From contig NZ_CAMLSE010000007.1 in assembly GCF_946482605.1 (NCBI RefSeq), forward strand, positions 186,001 through 250,000: a stretch of 64,000 nucleotides of DNA. Direction: 5' to 3'. This DNA is from an uncultured Dyadobacter sp. Its GTDB lineage: Bacteria; Bacteroidota; Bacteroidia; Cytophagales; Spirosomataceae. The notes beneath the pieces are model-generated. The model was not told where the DNA came from and ran no database searches. It saw only the letters and a program-made list of their open reading frames with translations. The position numbers were made by a program, and so were the translations under genes. Positions 26,554 through 35,462 of the stretch are shown here, in pieces; position 1 is the first letter of the stretch, and every line of letters starts with the position of its first letter.

Positions 26554-28098
26554 TTAAAAGAACGTCCCCACGGTCATCATTACATTCACCGGTTTGTTGG
26601 TAATTTCTACTGACGAATAGTCTTGCGGTTTGTTGAGATAGTAAGGCGTGTAAGCCGATTTATAGGTTGTGTAGGTTCCGGTCAGGTCCGCAAAAAAACG
26701 GCTGTTTCTCACCCCTACACCCGCCGAGAAAAGTAACTTGCTTCGACTGATATCATCGTCCCTGTTCAGGTAGGGATCTGAAATGTAAGCGCCGCCGATA
26801 CGTGCCCGGAAGATATTCGCCCTCACTTCCGCACCCAGTCTGAAATTGACTGTATTACGGTAGGTGTCTTTGATCTCGGATTTTGTATCATTTTTAAACG
26901 CCTGGTTGTCGGCGCTGCTCAGATAACTTGTTTTCGCACGCATGCCGCTGTATCCGACATATTCTATAGTACCTGTCAAAAATCCTTTGTCCTGAAAAAA
27001 GACAGTTGCCCCTACATTCCCCCGCATTGGCCCGATGAGCGTGTATTCAAAATCATTAGCGGCAATGGGCAAAGAAGTATATGGCGGGGTAATCAGCTTG
27101 CCATCCGGGCCGGTAACCAGGTTGTCCACGTATCCGGCGCTTACATTCTGGCTGAACGTCTCTTTGATGGCCGTGATCGTGGGACTGATGATCGTTCCAC
27201 CGAACTGCAACATCGGGTTTACTTTATAGATTGCACCAATGGAAGCATTGAAGCCGCTACCCCGTACTGAGAAATTTTCTCCCTGATCAATGTAAAGCAG
27301 CTCTGGACTATCCACATAATCGTCACTGAATGTGGAAGAGTACTCATACCGGATCCTGCTGAACCCGACATTACCACCGAGATAAAACTTGTCGTTCAGA
27401 TTGCCTGCATATGCAAACGACCACTGTGAAGAGGACCCTTTGGAAGTGTAACTACCCGACTGATCCACCACACTATTCCCGTCGAGCGCAGTGTACGGGG
27501 GGCCGGATGCATTGGAAGGATTGATCAAATACATCTGATAGTACGCTGCCGGAAGGGAATAAGCAATAGGTACACCGCTATCGAAATCCTTTTCCAATGT
27601 ACTCAGCGGTGTTTTTGCATTATTAACCCCTTCTACCACATTGTCCAGGTAAGCGCTCTTGTTATTTCTTCCTCCGTAATTATAAACGTTCTGAAATGAT
27701 TGCTGCCGCGAGTAAGAGATTCCGAAAGAGGATCGTTTCCATTTTCTCTGAAATCCCGGCTGACTTGAAAAAACGAGCGAAGCCTGTGGAATGTTGAACT
27801 GAGCTTTGCTGTCGGTGCTGTTGTTACCAAGATAGTTGGCTTTGGTCCCCGCAATGGTGACAGCCGGGCTGATGCTGATCTCGGACCGGTTGTAGAAACC
27901 TAAACCAGCCGGATTTCCGTGAATGGAGCTGGGATCACCACCGATAGCGGCGTGATTTCCCCCAAGTCCCTGAAATCGCGCGGACCCGCTCTGATTCATT
28001 TCTGAGTAGCGAAGGGCATCTCCGGCGTACTGTGCAAATGATGTCGACGAAGCCAGCAACGAAAAGAGGAATGCGATCCCTGAGTATGTTTTTGACAT
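26554..28098 (-). CDS. Outer-membrane beta-barrel protein (OmpP1/FadL-like)
   Basis: A 514-aa protein from the ATG at 28098 (MSKTYSGIAFLFSLLASSTSFA, a Sec signal peptide). The mature N-terminus, with ALRYSEMNQSGSARFQGLGG then AIGGDPSSIHGNPAGL, is the plug-like start shared by FadL/OmpP1-type channels in Bacteroidota, including the GNPAG motif. The rest alternates polar and aromatic residues as in a large barrel and ends in MTVGTFF with a terminal Phe, suited to BAM insertion. Likely a channel for hydrophobic compounds; specificity unknown. Confidence 0.83.
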   Translation of the reverse strand: MSKTYSGIAFLFSLLASSTSFAQYAGDALRYSEMNQSGSARFQGLGGNHAAIGGDPSSIHGNPAGLGFYNRSEISISPAVTIAGTKANYLGNNSTDSKAQFNIPQASLVFSSQPGFQRKWKRSSFGISYSRQQSFQNVYNYGGRNNKSAYLDNVVEGVNNAKTPLSTLEKDFDSGVPIAYSLPAAYYQMYLINPSNASGPPYTALDGNSVVDQSGSYTSKGSSSQWSFAYAGNLNDKFYLGGNVGFSRIRYEYSSTFSDDYVDSPELLYIDQGENFSVRGSGFNASIGAIYKVNPMLQFGGTIISPTITAIKETFSQNVSAGYVDNLVTGPDGKLITPPYTSLPIAANDFEYTLIGPMRGNVGATVFFQDKGFLTGTIEYVGYSGMRAKTSYLSSADNQAFKNDTKSEIKDTYRNTVNFRLGAEVRANIFRARIGGAYISDPYLNRDDDISRSKLLFSAGVGVRNSRFFADLTGTYTTYKSAYTPYYLNKPQDYSSVEITNKPVNVMMTVGTFF

Positions 28099-28133
28099 GA
28101 TAATTAGTGCTTGATTCAATACATTTCAAACGA

Positions 28134-28167
28134 AAACCCTGCAAAATTATGACATCTTGCAGGGTTT
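28134..28167 (-). terminator. Palindrome/terminator after the low-complexity lipoprotein gene
   Basis: AAACCCTGCA (28134-28143) and TGCAGGGTTT (28158-28167) form a perfect 10-bp stem with a 14-nt loop; on the minus strand TTCGTTTG follows. It could end the lipoprotein transcript. Its TGCAGGGT core is shared with the palindrome at 22039-22073. Confidence 0.6.
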
Positions 28168-28201
28168 GATATGAGTGTCTCAATCTGAGGACAATCCAAA
28201 A

Positions 28202-29491
28202 TTATCTTGGACCTCTTGACGACGAACGGGTAGCTCCACCACCGCCGCCGCCGCCAGACGGTGCGCTGTAACTCCTCGAAGGAGCACTGTAGCTCGGTGC
28301 GCTGTACGTACGGGTTGGCGCACTGTACGATTCAGACCTTGGAGTAGAATAACTCCTGCTTGGCGTACCGTAATCCGATTGACTCCGCGAAGGCGCGTTG
28401 TAAGACGGTGCGCTGTAAGATGAAGAAGAACTTCCTCTTGAAGAACGTGGCGTTGAATAACTTGCGCCGTTTCCGCCGTCAGACGAATAGTTGCTTGAAG
28501 TAGCCGAACGTGGGCGTGAATAATACACATTGTTGCCCTCCGATGCGCCACGCGAGCTGTATGACTCCGCATTGGATCTTCCGCCCGCATCTGCTACGCC
28601 GCCGCGGCCAGAAGACCTGGACGATCTTGGCGAAGCATAAGTGTCTCCTGCTGAAATCGCATTGCTGCTTCTCCTGCCGTTACGATCACCGGATCCGGCG
28701 CCGTTGCGCGAAGAATTTACAAAATTGGAGTTGTAACGTTCGCTTCCGCGTGAATTGTTCGCATTGACTACGCGAGGACCATATGTTCTGCTGATACCTC
28801 TGTCACGATCATTGATCACGATAACGGGACGACTGTAAGCCCAGGGCGAATATCCGTAGCCATAGAAGCTGTCGTAGTAGCCGCCGTAACCACCAAAGCC
28901 ATACCCGCCAAAACCGTTATATCCCCAGGGACTGTAATATCCGAACGGATCATATCCGTAGCTCATCATGCTTCCGTAACCCCATGGTGAATATCCCCAG
29001 GGAGAGTAACCGAGCATCGATCCGAATCCAAAACCGATGGAAGGACGCATCCGGAAGGAATTGCCGAATCCGAACTGGAAAGAAAGACCTGAATAGCTTC
29101 CGGGCCAATATGAACCCAATCCGCCATAGTAGGGATTATTAAATGCGTTGGCACTGGCTTGATTGTAACCGTCAACAAAACCGGCATTGTAACCTACATC
29201 CGTAGAAACAGGGCGTTTGACGCTTCTCGACGAAAGATAAGATTCGTCGTAGTAGTCGCTGGTGCCGTTTTCGGAATAATTACCGGTATAGGCATAGTCC
29301 GGGTTATCCAAACGGGATAGTTCTTGATCTGCACCCTTGTCTCTTGAAACAACCCCTCCGCCGGAATTGCCACCGCCGTAAAGGTCGTCATATCCACCGC
29401 CGGAGCGGGATACGTATTGATTTGTGGTACATCCCCAAGCTCCCAGCAACACTAACAAAGACAAATATTTTGCTTTATTGATCATACTCAT
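28202..29491 (-). CDS. Gly/Ser/Tyr-rich low-complexity lipoprotein
   Basis: A 429-aa predicted lipoprotein: the N-terminal hydrophobic segment ends LLGAWGC, a lipobox. The mature chain is low in complexity: a Gly/Tyr/Trp/Pro region (about 130-215; repeats such as YSPWGYSPWGYGS), a short region with RPVIVINDRDRGISR, then Ser/Arg-rich sequence. The last 60 residues are YSAPS/RSYSTP repeats followed by seven glycines and RSSSRGPR. No enzyme domain is visible. Such sticky, aromatic and basic tails suggest a structural or surface-adhesion role (inference). The start could also be the second Met (residue 3). Confidence 0.75.
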   Translation of the reverse strand: MSMINKAKYLSLLVLLGAWGCTTNQYVSRSGGGYDDLYGGGNSGGGVVSRDKGADQELSRLDNPDYAYTGNYSENGTSDYYDESYLSSRSVKRPVSTDVGYNAGFVDGYNQASANAFNNPYYGGLGSYWPGSYSGLSFQFGFGNSFRMRPSIGFGFGSMLGYSPWGYSPWGYGSMMSYGYDPFGYYSPWGYNGFGGYGFGGYGGYYDSFYGYGYSPWAYSRPVIVINDRDRGISRTYGPRVVNANNSRGSERYNSNFVNSSRNGAGSGDRNGRRSSNAISAGDTYASPRSSRSSGRGGVADAGGRSNAESYSSRGASEGNNVYYSRPRSATSSNYSSDGGNGASYSTPRSSRGSSSSSYSAPSYNAPSRSQSDYGTPSRSYSTPRSESYSAPTRTYSAPSYSAPSRSYSAPSGGGGGGGATRSSSRGPR

Positions 29492-29598
29492 GGCTTTTAA
29501 GGATTAAAAGTTTGTTGCTAATATAGTTAAAAATCCGTTCCAAACTATGAAGTAAACGTCCGTAACCATACATTAATTCCAAAGTTAACATAAAAAAC

Positions 29599-29606
29599 TA
29601 TCTTTG
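29599..29606 (+). promoter_or_regulatory. Bacteroidota -7 element (TATCTTTG) before proS
   Basis: An exact TAnnTTTG core 67 bp upstream of the proS ATG. A matching -33 TTTG is not seen, so support is partial. Confidence 0.4.
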
Positions 29607-29673
29607 CAACTCCCCTGAAAAACAGGCCCCGTTTAACGATATACTCCATTTTAATTCCAAAATAATACAAGTA

Positions 29674-31149
29674 ATGAGTAAAGCCCTGCCAACCCGAAGT
29701 GAAAACTACTCCGAATGGTACAATGAATTGGTGAAACGCGCCGACCTGGCCGAAAACTCTGCGGTGAGAGGCTGTATGGTGATCAAACCTTATGGCTATT
29801 CGATCTGGGAAAAAATGCAGCGTGCGCTGGATGACATGTTCAAGGAGACAGGCCATACGAATGCATATTTCCCGCTTTTTATCCCCAAATCATACCTGAG
29901 CAAGGAGGCGTCGCATGTGGAAGGCTTTGCCAAGGAATGCGCCGTAGTTACCCATTACCGTCTCAAAAACGACCCTGATGGCAAGGGAGTTATCGTGGAT
30001 CCTGATGCTAAGCTGGAAGAAGAACTGATCGTACGCCCGACGTCCGAAACGGTGATCTGGAGTACTTATAAGAACTGGATCCAATCCTACCGCGACCTGC
30101 CGTTGCTGATCAATCAATGGGCCAATGTAGTGCGCTGGGAGATGCGTACGCGCCTGTTCCTGCGCACGGCGGAGTTCCTGTGGCAAGAAGGCCACACCGC
30201 GCACGCCACGGCACAGGAGGCGATTGCTGAAACAAAACAAATGCTGGAAGTATATGCGACTTTTGCCGAGGAATGGATGGCGGTACCTGTGCTTAAAGGC
30301 GTCAAAACGCCCAATGAACGCTTCGCCGGTGCTGAAGACACCTACTGCATCGAAGCGATGATGCAGGATGGGAAAGCATTGCAGGCCGGAACTTCGCACT
30401 TTTTAGGTCAGAACTTTGCGACTGCATTCGATGTAAAATTCCAGGACAAGGAAGGCAAGCTGGAACACGTGTGGGGAACCTCATGGGGCGTAAGTACGCG
30501 CCTGATGGGCGCACTTATCATGGCGCATTCCGACGACAGCGGTTTGGTGCTTCCTCCCAAACTGGCGCCTATCCAGGTGGTGATCGTACCTATATACAGG
30601 AGTGAGGAGCAATTGGCCCAGATCTCAGAAAAAGTGGCTGAAATCGTCAAACAACTTAAAAAACTGGGAATCAGCGTCAAATACGACAACAGCGATGCCA
30701 ACAAACCGGGCTTTAAATTTGCAGAATATGAATTGAAAGGTGTGCCGGTCAGGCTGGCAATGGGTGGCCGGGATCTCGAAAACGGCACGGTAGAAGTGGC
30801 TCGCCGGGATACCAAAACCAAGGAGACTGTTTCGTTGGAAGGCATCGCCACCTACATTCAGGAGCTGCTTGAAAATATCCAGGAATCGATCTACAACAAG
30901 GCGCTGGCCTTCCGCGAAGAAAATACGCACCGTGTCGGTTCTTTCGAAGAATTCAACAATATCCTGGATACCAGGGGTGGTTTTATCCTCGCACACTGGG
31001 ACGGAACTTCCGAGACAGAGGAGAAGATCAAAGAAGAAACCAAAGCGACGATCCGCTGTGTCCCATTGAACCAGGAGCAGGAAGACGGCGTTTGTATTTA
31101 TTCGGGCAAGCCGTCGAAAGGACGTGTTGTTTTTGCCCGGGCATATTAA
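29674..31149 (+). CDS. proS: Prolyl-tRNA synthetase (short, eukaryote/archaea-like form)
   Basis: Charges tRNA-Pro with proline. It has 491 aa, the short type without the editing insertion of E. coli ProS. Class II motifs are visible: IRPTSE-type motif ([10 protein letters not shown]), motif 2 region [27 protein letters not shown], and motif 3 near [19 protein letters not shown]. An anticodon-binding domain follows ([15 protein letters not shown]), and the zinc-like C-terminal domain ends in VFARAY, as in archaeal-type ProS. It is followed by an FKBP gene after 65 bp. Confidence 0.96.
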   Translation: MSKALPTRSENYSEWYNELVKRADLAENSAVRGCMVIKPYGYSIWEKMQRALDDMFKETGHTNAYFPLFIPKSYLSKEASHVEGFAKECAVVTHYRLKNDPDGKGVIVDPDAKLEEELIVRPTSETVIWSTYKNWIQSYRDLPLLINQWANVVRWEMRTRLFLRTAEFLWQEGHTAHATAQEAIAETKQMLEVYATFAEEWMAVPVLKGVKTPNERFAGAEDTYCIEAMMQDGKALQAGTSHFLGQNFATAFDVKFQDKEGKLEHVWGTSWGVSTRLMGALIMAHSDDSGLVLPPKLAPIQVVIVPIYRSEEQLAQISEKVAEIVKQLKKLGISVKYDNSDANKPGFKFAEYELKGVPVRLAMGGRDLENGTVEVARRDTKTKETVSLEGIATYIQELLENIQESIYNKALAFREENTHRVGSFEEFNNILDTRGGFILAHWDGTSETEEKIKEETKATIRCVPLNQEQEDGVCIYSGKPSKGRVVFARAY

Positions 31150-31214
31150 TTTTACCCTTGCATTCGTGAAAGGTTTTCACAATGCATTTTTTCTAACCAT
31201 TTAAGACAAAAACA

Positions 31215-31643
31215 ATGAATCAGGCAAAGGCTGGTGACAAAGTGCAGGTCCATTACAAAGGGACCCTGCCGGACGGACAACTTTTTGATTCCTCCGAGGG
31301 ACGTGAGCCTTTGAGCTTCACACTAGGCAGCGGACAGGTGATCAAAGGGTTCGATGATGGCGTGAGCGGAATGGAGATCGGCGCTAAAAAGACGATACAT
31401 ATCCCTAATGCTGAGGCATATGGCCCCGTGAATGAAGAAATGGTCGTTCAGTTTGACCGCGCTCAGATCCCGGCTGATATCCCCCTTGAAATAGGTGGCA
31501 CATTGAATATGCACCAGGATGGAGGACAGGTGATTCCCGTTGTTGTAAAAGAGGTGACAGAAACCCACGTGATACTCGATGCCAATCATCCCCTGGCCGG
31601 TCAGGATCTGATCTTTGAACTGGAACTGGTTGCCATCAACTAA
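31215..31643 (+). CDS. FKBP-type peptidyl-prolyl isomerase (SlyD-like)
   Basis: A 142-aa cytoplasmic prolyl isomerase and probable chaperone. The FKBP part is [16 protein letters not shown] with [19 protein letters not shown], and an insert-in-flap domain (about residues 70-120, [14 protein letters not shown] onward) marks the SlyD subfamily. It ends in [18 protein letters not shown], the family closing strand. The His-rich metal-binding tail of E. coli SlyD is absent. Confidence 0.93.
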   Translation: MNQAKAGDKVQVHYKGTLPDGQLFDSSEGREPLSFTLGSGQVIKGFDDGVSGMEIGAKKTIHIPNAEAYGPVNEEMVVQFDRAQIPADIPLEIGGTLNMHQDGGQVIPVVVKEVTETHVILDANHPLAGQDLIFELELVAIN

Positions 31644-31663
31644 TTGCGATCAGATAATACTCT

Positions 31664-31699
31664 ATGCGGTTGGCCTTAAGTGGGCCAACCGCATTTTTT
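31664..31699 (+). terminator. Intrinsic terminator after FKBP gene
   Basis: ATGCGGTTGGCC pairs with GGCCAACCGCAT around a short loop and is followed by a T-run and ATTC. The right side also overlaps an alternative pairing with the 3' end of the convergent gene (see findings). Confidence 0.88.
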
Positions 31700-32327
31700 A
31701 TTCGGCCCACTTGAGGCTGAAACTTTCCGGCTTGCCTCTTGATATTTTTAGCAGGATCTGCCTGGCGGCAAGGTCTTGCAGCATCCTTTCAGCTCGTTTT
31801 TCAGAGATGTTGATGATCCTTGAAAACACCTTTGCAGTAACGGAATCCGTTTCTTTCAGGTAGGTAATCAATGTTTTCACATGTCTGTTTGCAAGCAACT
31901 TCCCTGTTTCCGCGTCCGTTTCGTTATACAACAATAACCTCGGGATAGGCATGCTTTTGTCCTTCACGCGGATGTAGATCACACGTTCTCCTTTTTCATT
32001 CAATGCATAATGCGGTTTGTCGGCACTTTCGGCGATGAATACAGACAGCACCTTTTTACCATCCAGGGTTCTGGATTGTATTTGAACCAATATCTGCGGA
32101 TCGGTCAGCTGCACGGTAGCTTTTTCCAGTTTTTGCAACTCGCGGAGCTCCGAATGCACACCCGGCACCGAACCGTCGTCGGCCACTCCTATCAGCAGAT
32201 TACCGCCGGAAGTGTTGGCAAAGGATACAATGGTTTTGGCTATTTTAAAGGGGCTATCCACAGTCCTTTTAAACTCGGTGGTCAGTCCCTCTCCCTCTTT
32301 AATCAGTTGAATGATACTTTTATCCAT
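31698..32327 (-). CDS. Schlafen/AlbA_2-domain protein with C-terminal winged helix
   Basis: A 209-aa protein. The first 130 residues are an AlbA_2 (Schlafen-like) domain: EGEGLTTEFKRTVDSP, KTIVSFANTSGGNLLIGVADDG and VIYIRVKDKSMP are its standard blocks. In the family it is linked to nucleic acid or nucleotide binding. The C-terminal 70 residues (KVFSRIINISEKRAERMLQDL) look like a winged helix-turn-helix. It lies 4 bp from dprA on the same strand, so it is probably co-transcribed with it. A regulatory or RNA-related role is an inference. Confidence 0.88.
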   Translation of the reverse strand: MDKSIIQLIKEGEGLTTEFKRTVDSPFKIAKTIVSFANTSGGNLLIGVADDGSVPGVHSELRELQKLEKATVQLTDPQILVQIQSRTLDGKKVLSVFIAESADKPHYALNEKGERVIYIRVKDKSMPIPRLLLYNETDAETGKLLANRHVKTLITYLKETDSVTAKVFSRIINISEKRAERMLQDLAARQILLKISRGKPESFSLKWAE

Positions 32328-32331
32328 GCAT

Positions 32332-33456
32332 TTAAATCAAGCCGTATTTTTTTCCGGGCAGCGATCGGACCATCCCCTGGAATTCCAGGTTCAGCAATAA
32401 TGCAGCCAGCCGGTTCAGGTGCATCCCTGATTGCCATGCCAGCTCATCGATCTGCATTATCCCCCGTTGCTTCAGAAGCGAGAGTATTTGCCCTTCGTCC
32501 TGTGTGAATCCTTCAAACGTCAGCGGCAACGACGGCGCTTCCTCACGACCACCGTTATCAACGCCCACACCCCAGCCCAGGGCGTCGGCCATATCCTCCA
32601 CGGAAGTGAAAATCGATGCCTTATGATCACGTATCAGCAAGTTGCAACCCTCCGATTGGGGGTCATTGACCATACCCGGCACCGCAAATACTTCCCTGTG
32701 ATAGTTCTGAGCAAATTCCACGGTGATCAGACTCCCGCCCTTCTTACCTGATTCTACTACAATAGTAACATCACTGAGGCCCGCAATAATTCGGTTTCGT
32801 GCGGGAAATCTCATAAAATCCGGCTTGGTGCCCAGCGCATTCTCCGTGACGATACCGCCATTTTCCTGCATTTCCAATGCGGTCCGCTGATGTACAGACG
32901 GATAGATCACGTCCAGGCCGCTCGCCATCACACCCAATGTGGGAAGGTTGCTCTTGATACAACAACGATGGGCAGTGATATCCACACCATAAGCAAGTCC
33001 GCTGATCACCACCGGCTGGTAAGGAATGAGTTCGCGGATGATCGTTTCAGTTATCGACTTGCCGTAATCGCTGATTTTACGGGTTCCGACAATACCCACA
33101 GTCCGGGGCCAGTTGAAGTCTGTATTTCCCTTTGCATACAAAGCAATGGGCGCATCATAAAGTGGTTTCAGGCGGGCCGGATAAGACTCATCGGTAAAAA
33201 ACAGCAGCTCCGCTCCTGCCTTTTCACAATCAAAAAGCTCTTTTTCAGCCATTTCCAAAGCATTTTTACTTAAAACAGCTTTGACCATCTTATCGCCGAT
33301 ACCAGGTATTCGGATCAGCTTTTTATAATCTGCCTGAAAAACATCGGAGGCGCTGCCGCAATAGCTGATCAGTTGTCGGATGGTGACTGCCCCGATCCCG
33401 GGCGTATGCATGAGCGCAAGAATGCAGATCCGTTCTGCATGGGAAGAAATTACCAT
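32332..33456 (-). CDS. dprA: DNA-processing protein DprA
   Basis: Loads RecA on incoming single-stranded DNA during transformation. The 374-aa protein from ATG 33456 has an N-terminal helix-hairpin-helix part (MHTPGIGAVTIRQL, IRIPGIGDKMVKA), the Rossmann-like core (VGIVGTRKISDYGKS, VISGLAYGVDITAH, GVMASGLDVIYP, FPARNRIIAGLSD, ESGKKGGSLITVEFA), and a C-terminal winged helix. The in-frame TTG at 33480 is less likely. Its presence suggests potential for natural uptake, but no com genes lie here. Confidence 0.95.
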   Translation of the reverse strand: MVISSHAERICILALMHTPGIGAVTIRQLISYCGSASDVFQADYKKLIRIPGIGDKMVKAVLSKNALEMAEKELFDCEKAGAELLFFTDESYPARLKPLYDAPIALYAKGNTDFNWPRTVGIVGTRKISDYGKSITETIIRELIPYQPVVISGLAYGVDITAHRCCIKSNLPTLGVMASGLDVIYPSVHQRTALEMQENGGIVTENALGTKPDFMRFPARNRIIAGLSDVTIVVESGKKGGSLITVEFAQNYHREVFAVPGMVNDPQSEGCNLLIRDHKASIFTSVEDMADALGWGVGVDNGGREEAPSLPLTFEGFTQDEGQILSLLKQRGIMQIDELAWQSGMHLNRLAALLLNLEFQGMVRSLPGKKYGLI

Positions 33457-33558
33457 AAATAGTGTGTTGGTTGAGATCAAATGTCAGCACTGGGCTGGCA
33501 TACATTTTTAGAATATACGTCAGACAGTACTTTTCAAAAATAAACAATTATCTGAAAA

Positions 33559-35385
33559 ATGCCCATGGAAAACCCCGAAACTGACGAAGCCAAAACCGAA
33601 CAATATTATGAAGGCATGGGTGCCACATGCCACCCCGAGGGAGTCTATTACCGTGTGTGGGCACCGCATGCGGAAAGTGTTTCGGTAATAGGCAGTTTTA
33701 ATGATTGGGACCCTGCCGCAAATCCGTTGCAGCCGGAAGAAAACGGCATGTGGGGCTCCCTGGTCGAAAATTCAAAAGAGGGTGATGAATATAAATTCGT
33801 TCTTAAAACACAGGCCGGCGAATTGTACCGGAACGACCCTTATGCACTTAAAATGACCAATTCCGCCGGGAACTGCATTGTTTACAACCACGATTCCTTC
33901 GACTGGCAAAACGTATCCTTCCAAATGCCCGGGTGGCAGGAGCTGGTCATCTACGAAATGCATGTCGGGACGTTCAATGCCAAGGAAGGCCAGGTCGGGA
34001 CGTTCTATACAGCGATCGAGCGCATCCCCTATTTGAAAGATATGGGTATCAATGCAGTTGAACTGATGCCCTGTTCTGAATTCCCGGGATCCAGGTCGTG
34101 GGGATACAATCCGGCCAATCCATTTGCGATCGAGTCCGACTATGGCGGACCTGATGGATTAAAGGCATTTGTTAAAGCCGCTCACGAAGCGGGCATTGCA
34201 GTCATACTCGACGTGGTTTACAATCATTTCGGCCCATCGGATCTGGATCTGTGGCAGTTTGATGGCTGGCAGGAAAACGATGGAGGCGGCATTTACTTCT
34301 ATAACGACTGGCGCGCTGAAACCCCCTGGGGCAGCACCCGCCCCGACTACGGACGCGGCGAGGTACGGCAGTACATTCATGACAATGCTATGATGTGGCT
34401 GAAAGATTACCGGATCGACGGCCTTCGCATGGACATGGTTCCTTACATCCGGAATGTGAAAGCGGATGGTAACCCCGGTAACGATATCCCGGAAGGCATC
34501 TCCCTGATGCAGTGGATCAATAGAGAGATTCGCGACAACTGTCCTCAATGCATTACCATCGCCGAGGACATGCATTCACTGGATTTCATTACGGGCCGCG
34601 TCGAAGATGGCGGGCTAGGCTATGGTTCACAATGGGATGCCGAGTTTGTACATTCGGTGCGGGACGCGGTGATCACCGCCAATGACCAGGATCGGGATAT
34701 GGAAAAAGTCGTTGCGGCCATTACCAACAGCTACAATACCGACTCATTCCAGCGCATTATTTACACCGAATCACACGACGAAGTGGCTAATGGACAGGCA
34801 CGCGTTGCGGAAGAAATCGCAAATGGTGATGTCAATAACTGGTATTCCAAAAAACGGGCAGCGCTGGGTGTCGCATTGGTTCTCACTTCTCCCGGCATTC
34901 CGATGATTTTTCAGGGGCAGCCGTTACTGGAAGATAAGTGGTTTTCCGACAGCGATCCGATCGACTGGTCGCGGCTGGAAAAGTTCAGCAGTTTCGCCTC
35001 CCTTCACCGCGATATTATTCACATCCGGCGAAATTGGTTTGGCGTGACCAAAGGTCTTCAGGGCCAAAACGTGGGGATCATCAGGACCGACAATGAGAAA
35101 AAAATCATTGTCATGCACCGCTGGGCGGAAGGCGGACCTAAGGACAGCGTGGTGGTAGTCCTTAACTTTTCCACGGAAACATTCTCCGATTACAAGGTAG
35201 GGTTTCCAAGGCCAGGCAAATGGCACTTGCGCTTCAATAGCGATAACGAAAATTACGACCCGGATTTTTCCCACCTCGGAGTATTCGATGTCGAGACCAT
35301 GGAGGGAGAGATCGATAGCTGCGCGCAGTACGCCTCATTGCAGATTCCACCCTATACCGCACTGATATTCTCTCAGGAGGAATAG
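33559..35385 (+). CDS. GH13 alpha-glucan branching enzyme-like protein
   Basis: A 608-aa cytoplasmic glycoside hydrolase family 13 enzyme. An N-terminal CBM48-type module (GVYYRVWAPHAESVSVIGSFNDW, about 25-115) precedes the catalytic barrel. The four conserved regions are DVVYNHFG, GLRMDMV (nucleophile Asp), ITIAEDM (acid Glu) and YTESHDEV (transition-state Asp); YTESHDEV is characteristic of branching enzymes and not of amylases. The C-terminal beta domain follows from about residue 515. It is expected to introduce alpha-1,6 branches in glycogen-like glucans; a trehalohydrolase-type activity is the alternative. A second ATG at 33565 is also possible. It is a single gene closed by a terminator. 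Confidence 0.9.
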   Translation: MPMENPETDEAKTEQYYEGMGATCHPEGVYYRVWAPHAESVSVIGSFNDWDPAANPLQPEENGMWGSLVENSKEGDEYKFVLKTQAGELYRNDPYALKMTNSAGNCIVYNHDSFDWQNVSFQMPGWQELVIYEMHVGTFNAKEGQVGTFYTAIERIPYLKDMGINAVELMPCSEFPGSRSWGYNPANPFAIESDYGGPDGLKAFVKAAHEAGIAVILDVVYNHFGPSDLDLWQFDGWQENDGGGIYFYNDWRAETPWGSTRPDYGRGEVRQYIHDNAMMWLKDYRIDGLRMDMVPYIRNVKADGNPGNDIPEGISLMQWINREIRDNCPQCITIAEDMHSLDFITGRVEDGGLGYGSQWDAEFVHSVRDAVITANDQDRDMEKVVAAITNSYNTDSFQRIIYTESHDEVANGQARVAEEIANGDVNNWYSKKRAALGVALVLTSPGIPMIFQGQPLLEDKWFSDSDPIDWSRLEKFSSFASLHRDIIHIRRNWFGVTKGLQGQNVGIIRTDNEKKIIVMHRWAEGGPKDSVVVVLNFSTETFSDYKVGFPRPGKWHLRFNSDNENYDPDFSHLGVFDVETMEGEIDSCAQYASLQIPPYTALIFSQEE

Positions 35386-35429
35386 AACCGGAGACGAGCT
35401 AAGAAAGACAAATAAGTTTATGTTGATAC

Positions 35430-35462
35430 AGGGAGAGGCCGGAACGCCTCTCCCTGCTTTTT
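35430..35462. terminator. Bidirectional intrinsic terminator
   Basis: AGGGAGAGGC and GCCTCTCCCT form a 10-bp stem around CGGAAC, with GCTTTTT following on the plus strand. It lies between the convergent branching enzyme and second signal peptidase genes. Confidence 0.88.
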
